64,000 nt of DNA from G020350405 sp964513655 (GTDB taxonomy: Bacteria > Planctomycetota > Phycisphaerae > Sedimentisphaerales > Anaerobacaceae), in the NCBI GenBank assembly GCA_964513655.1, contig CAZENQ010000001.1, positions 62,001-126,000 of the forward strand, given 5' to 3'. The notes under the pieces were generated by a model. The model was not told where the DNA came from. It worked only from the letters and a program-made list of their open reading frames with translations, and made no database searches. Positions 61,291-64,000 of the stretch are shown piece by piece (the first letter of the stretch is position 1; each line of letters begins with the position of its first letter). The position numbers and the translations under genes are program-made.

Positions 61291-62196
61291 TCAAACTCGC
61301 CTGTGTTGCTCCCTCCGCATCGCCGATACCTGGTCCGTCAGCAAACCTAACATAAACACAATAACCGCCGAAATCCCAAGAAACATAGCCGTCGCAGGTA
61401 CGGCGAATCGGTACGTCCCGCTCACAAGGTCCTGAACGACGTTCGCGACCGTCGCAACGATTGCAAGCAGCATCAATATCCCGCTTACCGGCAGAAACAC
61501 ACGCAGCGGGTCAAAGAGCACCGTCAGCCTCAGCATCAACATCATTGTCTCCGGCCCGTGCTTGAGCTGCTTGACCGTGCTCGTCCCCACCCGTTTTCTC
61601 GTCTCTATCGGAATCCACTTTATCTGATGGTCGCCCTTCAGCATGGCAAACGTCGACGTCGTCGAAAATGAAAAACCCCTCGGCATCAAATGAAGATAAC
61701 GTGCCAAAACCTCCCGCTTGTAAGCTCGAAGACCGGAATTGATATCAGGAATCTTCTCCTTTGCTAAATAATCACCAAACCATCTCAGAATCCTCTTGCC
61801 CGGCCGGCGATGAAAGTCAATATGTGAACCCTTCGTCCTCGCCCCTACCACCATATCATTCTCGCCAATGTGTTCCAACAGACGCCCTATATCATTCTCA
61901 TCATGCTGACCGTCCGAATCAATAAAAACTACAACTTCCGCGTCCGTCGCCTCTACTCCCGTCGACAAACTCGCTCCATAGCCGCGGTTCGCCGCGTGTG
62001 TTATGACCTTGGCCCCGCGCTGCTCCGCTATCTTACCTGTCCCGTCATCCGAGCCGTCATCTACAACTACAACCTCCCACCCACTCTCCTTCGCCATCGG
62101 CATAAGCCTGTCCAGCACCTCACCAATCGCGTCCACCTCATTATACGCGGGCATAATAACACAAACTTTTTCTCTCTTGGCCACGTTTACTTGCAC
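61291..62196 (-). CDS. GT2 glycosyltransferase with C-terminal membrane segments
   Basis: 301 residues, GTG start (second GTG four codons later). CVIMPAYNEVDAIGEVL, VVVDDGSDDGTGKIAE, metal motif FIDSDGQHDENDIG and PDINSGLRAYKREV; two hydrophobic segments at about 232-252 and 265-290. Again a polyprenyl-phosphate glycosyltransferase type, paralogous to the enzyme at 58.0 kb. Probably the upstream end of the cluster's minus-strand transcript. Confidence 0.86.
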   Translation of the reverse strand: MQVNVAKREKVCVIMPAYNEVDAIGEVLDRLMPMAKESGWEVVVVDDGSDDGTGKIAEQRGAKVITHAANRGYGASLSTGVEATDAEVVVFIDSDGQHDENDIGRLLEHIGENDMVVGARTKGSHIDFHRRPGKRILRWFGDYLAKEKIPDINSGLRAYKREVLARYLHLMPRGFSFSTTSTFAMLKGDHQIKWIPIETRKRVGTSTVKQLKHGPETMMLMLRLTVLFDPLRVFLPVSGILMLLAIVATVANVVQDLVSGTYRFAVPATAMFLGISAVIVFMLGLLTDQVSAMRREQHRRV

Positions 62197-62499
62197 CAGA
62201 AACTAAGATTAATAGACTCACATCTAACCAAAACTATCGTCTCTCAGCCACCAAAACTTTATGCAAACCGCAGATAAAACTAACACCATGCCCCCCAAAA
62301 AACAAGCAAAAACACAAACCTTTACGATAACCACGAATTCCGCGCGATTTTCCCTCGCCTTTTCCTGCGAAGCTGACCATAATACGGGCGTCAGCGTCCC
62401 TTAACAAAACGATAAAACTAAAGTTGGAATCGTGACAAAACGCAGGATGGGCAGGCGTCCTGACCAATCTTGCAGAACCTAACAGAAAGGAGATTTGCT
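62197..62499. other. Divergent gap before the PepSY-like lipoprotein gene
   Basis: 303 bases. AAAGGAG at 62486-62492 serves the lipoprotein gene. A small inverted pair (CAGGA/TCCTG, about 62442-62461) is present. No promoter with good boxes was found, and a minus-strand 77-codon frame looks like chance. Confidence 0.45.
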
Positions 62500-62811
62500 A
62501 TGAGACCGTTTTACTTTGTAATAGGTTTGGTCTTGACTTGCACTCTGGGATGTGCATCCCTCGAATCTACGCACGAGGATGAGAAAGAGATTCCTCTTTC
62601 GCAGGTGCCCGCCGAGGTGGTGGAGGCCGCACAGCGAGCAGTCACGGGTATCACCCTCACGGAAGCCGAGGTCGAGCAAGAAGACGGCTGTACCGTATAT
62701 GAGTTGGAGGGTACGGCAGACGGAATAGAGTATGAAATCGAAGTCACCGCCGATGGCAAGGTCCTCGAGGTCGAGCAGGAAGACCAAGACGACGAACACG
62801 ACGACGACTAA
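62500..62811 (+). CDS. PepSY-like acidic lipoprotein
   Basis: 103 residues from the ATG at 62500 (AAAGGAG eight bases upstream). Lipobox TLGC (Cys18). The mature part matches a single PepSY/DUF2874-like unit: VPAEVVEAAQRAVTGI, YELEGTADGIEYEIEVTADG, VLEVE. It ends in an acidic run (QDDEHDDD). Such proteins are periplasmic with an inhibitor-like fold; target unknown. Confidence 0.75.
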   Translation: MRPFYFVIGLVLTCTLGCASLESTHEDEKEIPLSQVPAEVVEAAQRAVTGITLTEAEVEQEDGCTVYELEGTADGIEYEIEVTADGKVLEVEQEDQDDEHDDD

Positions 62812-62947
62812 TCGAGACCGCATAGAACAACCAGCAGTGTAGGATAGGCAGCTTGTCTGTTTCAAGTGAAGCCAAAAGGCCCATCGTAGGTGAGTTTCAC
62901 GTTAAGTGATTTTTTTGATTTTACTGTTCTAAGGAAAGGACAAACCT

Positions 62948-63505
62948 ATGAAAGTAATTCGACAAATCGGCTCGCTGGCTTTCGTCCTCGGCCTCTTCAC
63001 CTGCATTTTTGCCGGCATACCCTGGCACGTCATGGTTGCCGATGACCCGGTCATCCCCTGGTGGCTCAGAATTGCGATCTTCTGCCTTCTCGGCGGTATC
63101 CTTGTAGTCTTGGCGACGGTGGCTATCGAGCAAAGGAAATGCGTCAAGCCCGGAACAATGCCGGCTGCCGGCGAGGTTGAAGGTCAGGTTTTGCTGATGA
63201 ATTCTACGGAAGTGCCCGGCCGCCAGACACGCCAGATTCTCGGCCTCGTCCAGGGCCATACCGTATTTGCCATCTGGCTCGGCAAAGACCTCTCCGCCTT
63301 AATCAGACTTGTCCTTGGCGGCGAACTGACTGAATACACGGATATGATGGGAAAGGCCCGAACGGTAGCCACTAACAGGATGCTCGCACAGGCTGCACAG
63401 ATGGGCGCCGACGCGATAATCAACGTCCGCTATATGACTACCTCCGTTGTGGGAAGCGCCGCCGAACTCTTCGCCTACGGCACCGCCGTCAAGCTAAGCG
63501 AATAG
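62948..63505 (+). CDS. Membrane protein with YbjQ/UPF0145 domain
   Basis: 185 residues. Two membrane segments (about 8-28 and 40-60), then a YbjQ-like domain: MNSTEVPGRQTRQILGLVQG, RMLAQAAQMGADAIINVRYMTT and the end GTAVKL. YbjQ units form pentamers; the family may bind heavy metal. Fusion to two N-terminal membrane segments is less common. AGGAAAGGA precedes the ATG. Confidence 0.8.
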   Translation: MKVIRQIGSLAFVLGLFTCIFAGIPWHVMVADDPVIPWWLRIAIFCLLGGILVVLATVAIEQRKCVKPGTMPAAGEVEGQVLLMNSTEVPGRQTRQILGLVQGHTVFAIWLGKDLSALIRLVLGGELTEYTDMMGKARTVATNRMLAQAAQMGADAIINVRYMTTSVVGSAAELFAYGTAVKLSE

Positions 63506-63554
63506 CCGCCATGTGGAAGCGATTGATATTTTGAATATCGGCTATAGCAGACGC

Positions 63555-64000
63555 TCAATGCGCACCAAACCCCCTGCACAAATCCCTCACCTGCTCTCTC
63601 ATCCGGTCCCTGAAGGCCTCATTTATCCTGTATTCACTCTCACTTAGTATCACAGCCTCCTTTAACACCGAATCCACCATCCCCGCTATTTTCTCCATCT
63701 CATGGGCGCCCATCCCCATCCTCGTCACAATCGGTGTCCCCAACCGAACGCCGCCGCCGACACCTGCCGGCCTCTTATCATACGGAAGGCCCACCATATC
63801 TACAACCATCCCACACTCCTCAAGGACCCTCTGCGCAATCACGCCGGTCAGCCCCTCCCGCGAATTCGCCACATTCACCAAAAATAAATGATTGTCCGTC
63901 CCACCCGTCAAAACATCATATCCTAAACTAGCCAGACCGCTCGCCAACCGTCGCGAGTTCTCTATGATTCGAAACTGCCGACTTTTGTATTCCTCCGAAA
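63555..64000 (-). CDS. glyA: Serine hydroxymethyltransferase, C-terminal part (runs off the window)
   Basis: The last ~148 residues are in the window; the frame stays open to 64000. GGTDNHLFLVNV, TGVIAQRVLEECGM and VRLGTPIVTRMGMG are the SHMT C-terminal hallmarks. The usual SGxRxGT is GGVRLGT here, with an extra Gly-rich GVGGG run before it. The enzyme makes glycine and 5,10-methylene-THF from serine, linking to the folate enzyme at 1.2 kb. Confidence 0.88.
   Translation of the reverse strand, partial: SEEYKSRQFRIIENSRRLASGLASLGYDVLTGGTDNHLFLVNVANSREGLTGVIAQRVLEECGMVVDMVGLPYDKRPAGVGGGVRLGTPIVTRMGMGAHEMEKIAGMVDSVLKEAVILSESEYRINEAFRDRMREQVRDLCRGFGAH

Noticed and set aside
1..64000. tRNA, rRNA, transposase or phage genes
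   Set aside because: I read the larger gaps on both strands for GTTCGA-type T-arm and cloverleaf arms and saw none; no coding region resembles a transposase or integrase.

Overview
The window comes from a planctomycete, most likely of the class Phycisphaerae (Sedimentisphaerales-like). This is inferred from several traits: a SpoVG protein with a zinc ribbon inserted in its fold, an MJ0042-type zinc ribbon on a membrane protein, exported LamG and GLUG repeat proteins with Glu-Pro-Asn-rich tails, a DUF4185 protein, a large type II secretion locus, and outer-membrane machinery (LptD-like, LolCDE-like, a porin-like barrel). Starts are mixed ATG/GTG/TTG. Genes are dense and mostly on the minus strand. 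I see no tRNA, rRNA, CRISPR array, insertion sequence or replication origin.

Layout. 0-3.2 kb: a minus-strand run of rarA, 5-formyl-THF cyclo-ligase, a LysM/L,D-transpeptidase and the start of a TonB-like protein that leaves the window. 3.2-4.4 kb: a porin-like barrel with a structured leader and a clear terminator. 4.4-17.8 kb: minus-strand housekeeping genes (polyprenyl synthase, ilvE, a LolCDE-like ABC system, lysS, an S41 protease, class II aldolase, LptD). 18-20.4 kb: a plus-strand trio with a PilT-type ATPase. 20.4-28 kb: small genes, a DUF4185 protein, panE, an isolated small transcription unit, the 3' stump of an avtA-like aminotransferase gene, a ferritin-like protein, maf, a zincin-like lipoprotein, an AMMECR1 protein and a DedA-type membrane protein. 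28-29.8 kb: ispE, spoVG and a lone flgM.

30.2-46.4 kb is a type II secretion locus on the minus strand. In transcription order it reads DUF1573 lipoprotein, tetraheme cytochrome/phosphoesterase-like protein, GspC-like, then GspD-E-F-G-H-I-J-K-L-M. The prepilin peptidase is absent and must lie elsewhere. Several components carry lineage-specific low-complexity inserts.

46.7-56.3 kb holds a GH4 glycosidase and three exported proteins (LamG, LamG, GLUG) that share a C-terminal helical module. The last ~245 bases of two of them form a very similar inverted repeat. Between about 51.1 and 56.3 kb the plus strand changes from C-rich to G-rich and then back, which suggests an inverted or imported block. 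51-62.2 kb is a surface-glycan or glycolipid cluster: a flippase-like protein, two GT39-like membrane glycosyltransferases, two GT2 enzymes, two methyltransferases and a B12-dependent radical SAM enzyme. The window ends with a PepSY-like lipoprotein, a YbjQ-type membrane protein and the 3' part of glyA.

The most novel-looking signals are the three-member exported family with its shared tail and conserved leader hairpins, the local skew reversal around it, the small promoter-ORF-terminator unit at 23.6-23.9 kb, and the avtA stump next to it. Functions were assigned by reading motifs, without database searches. Hand-derived coordinates of short sites could be off by a base.
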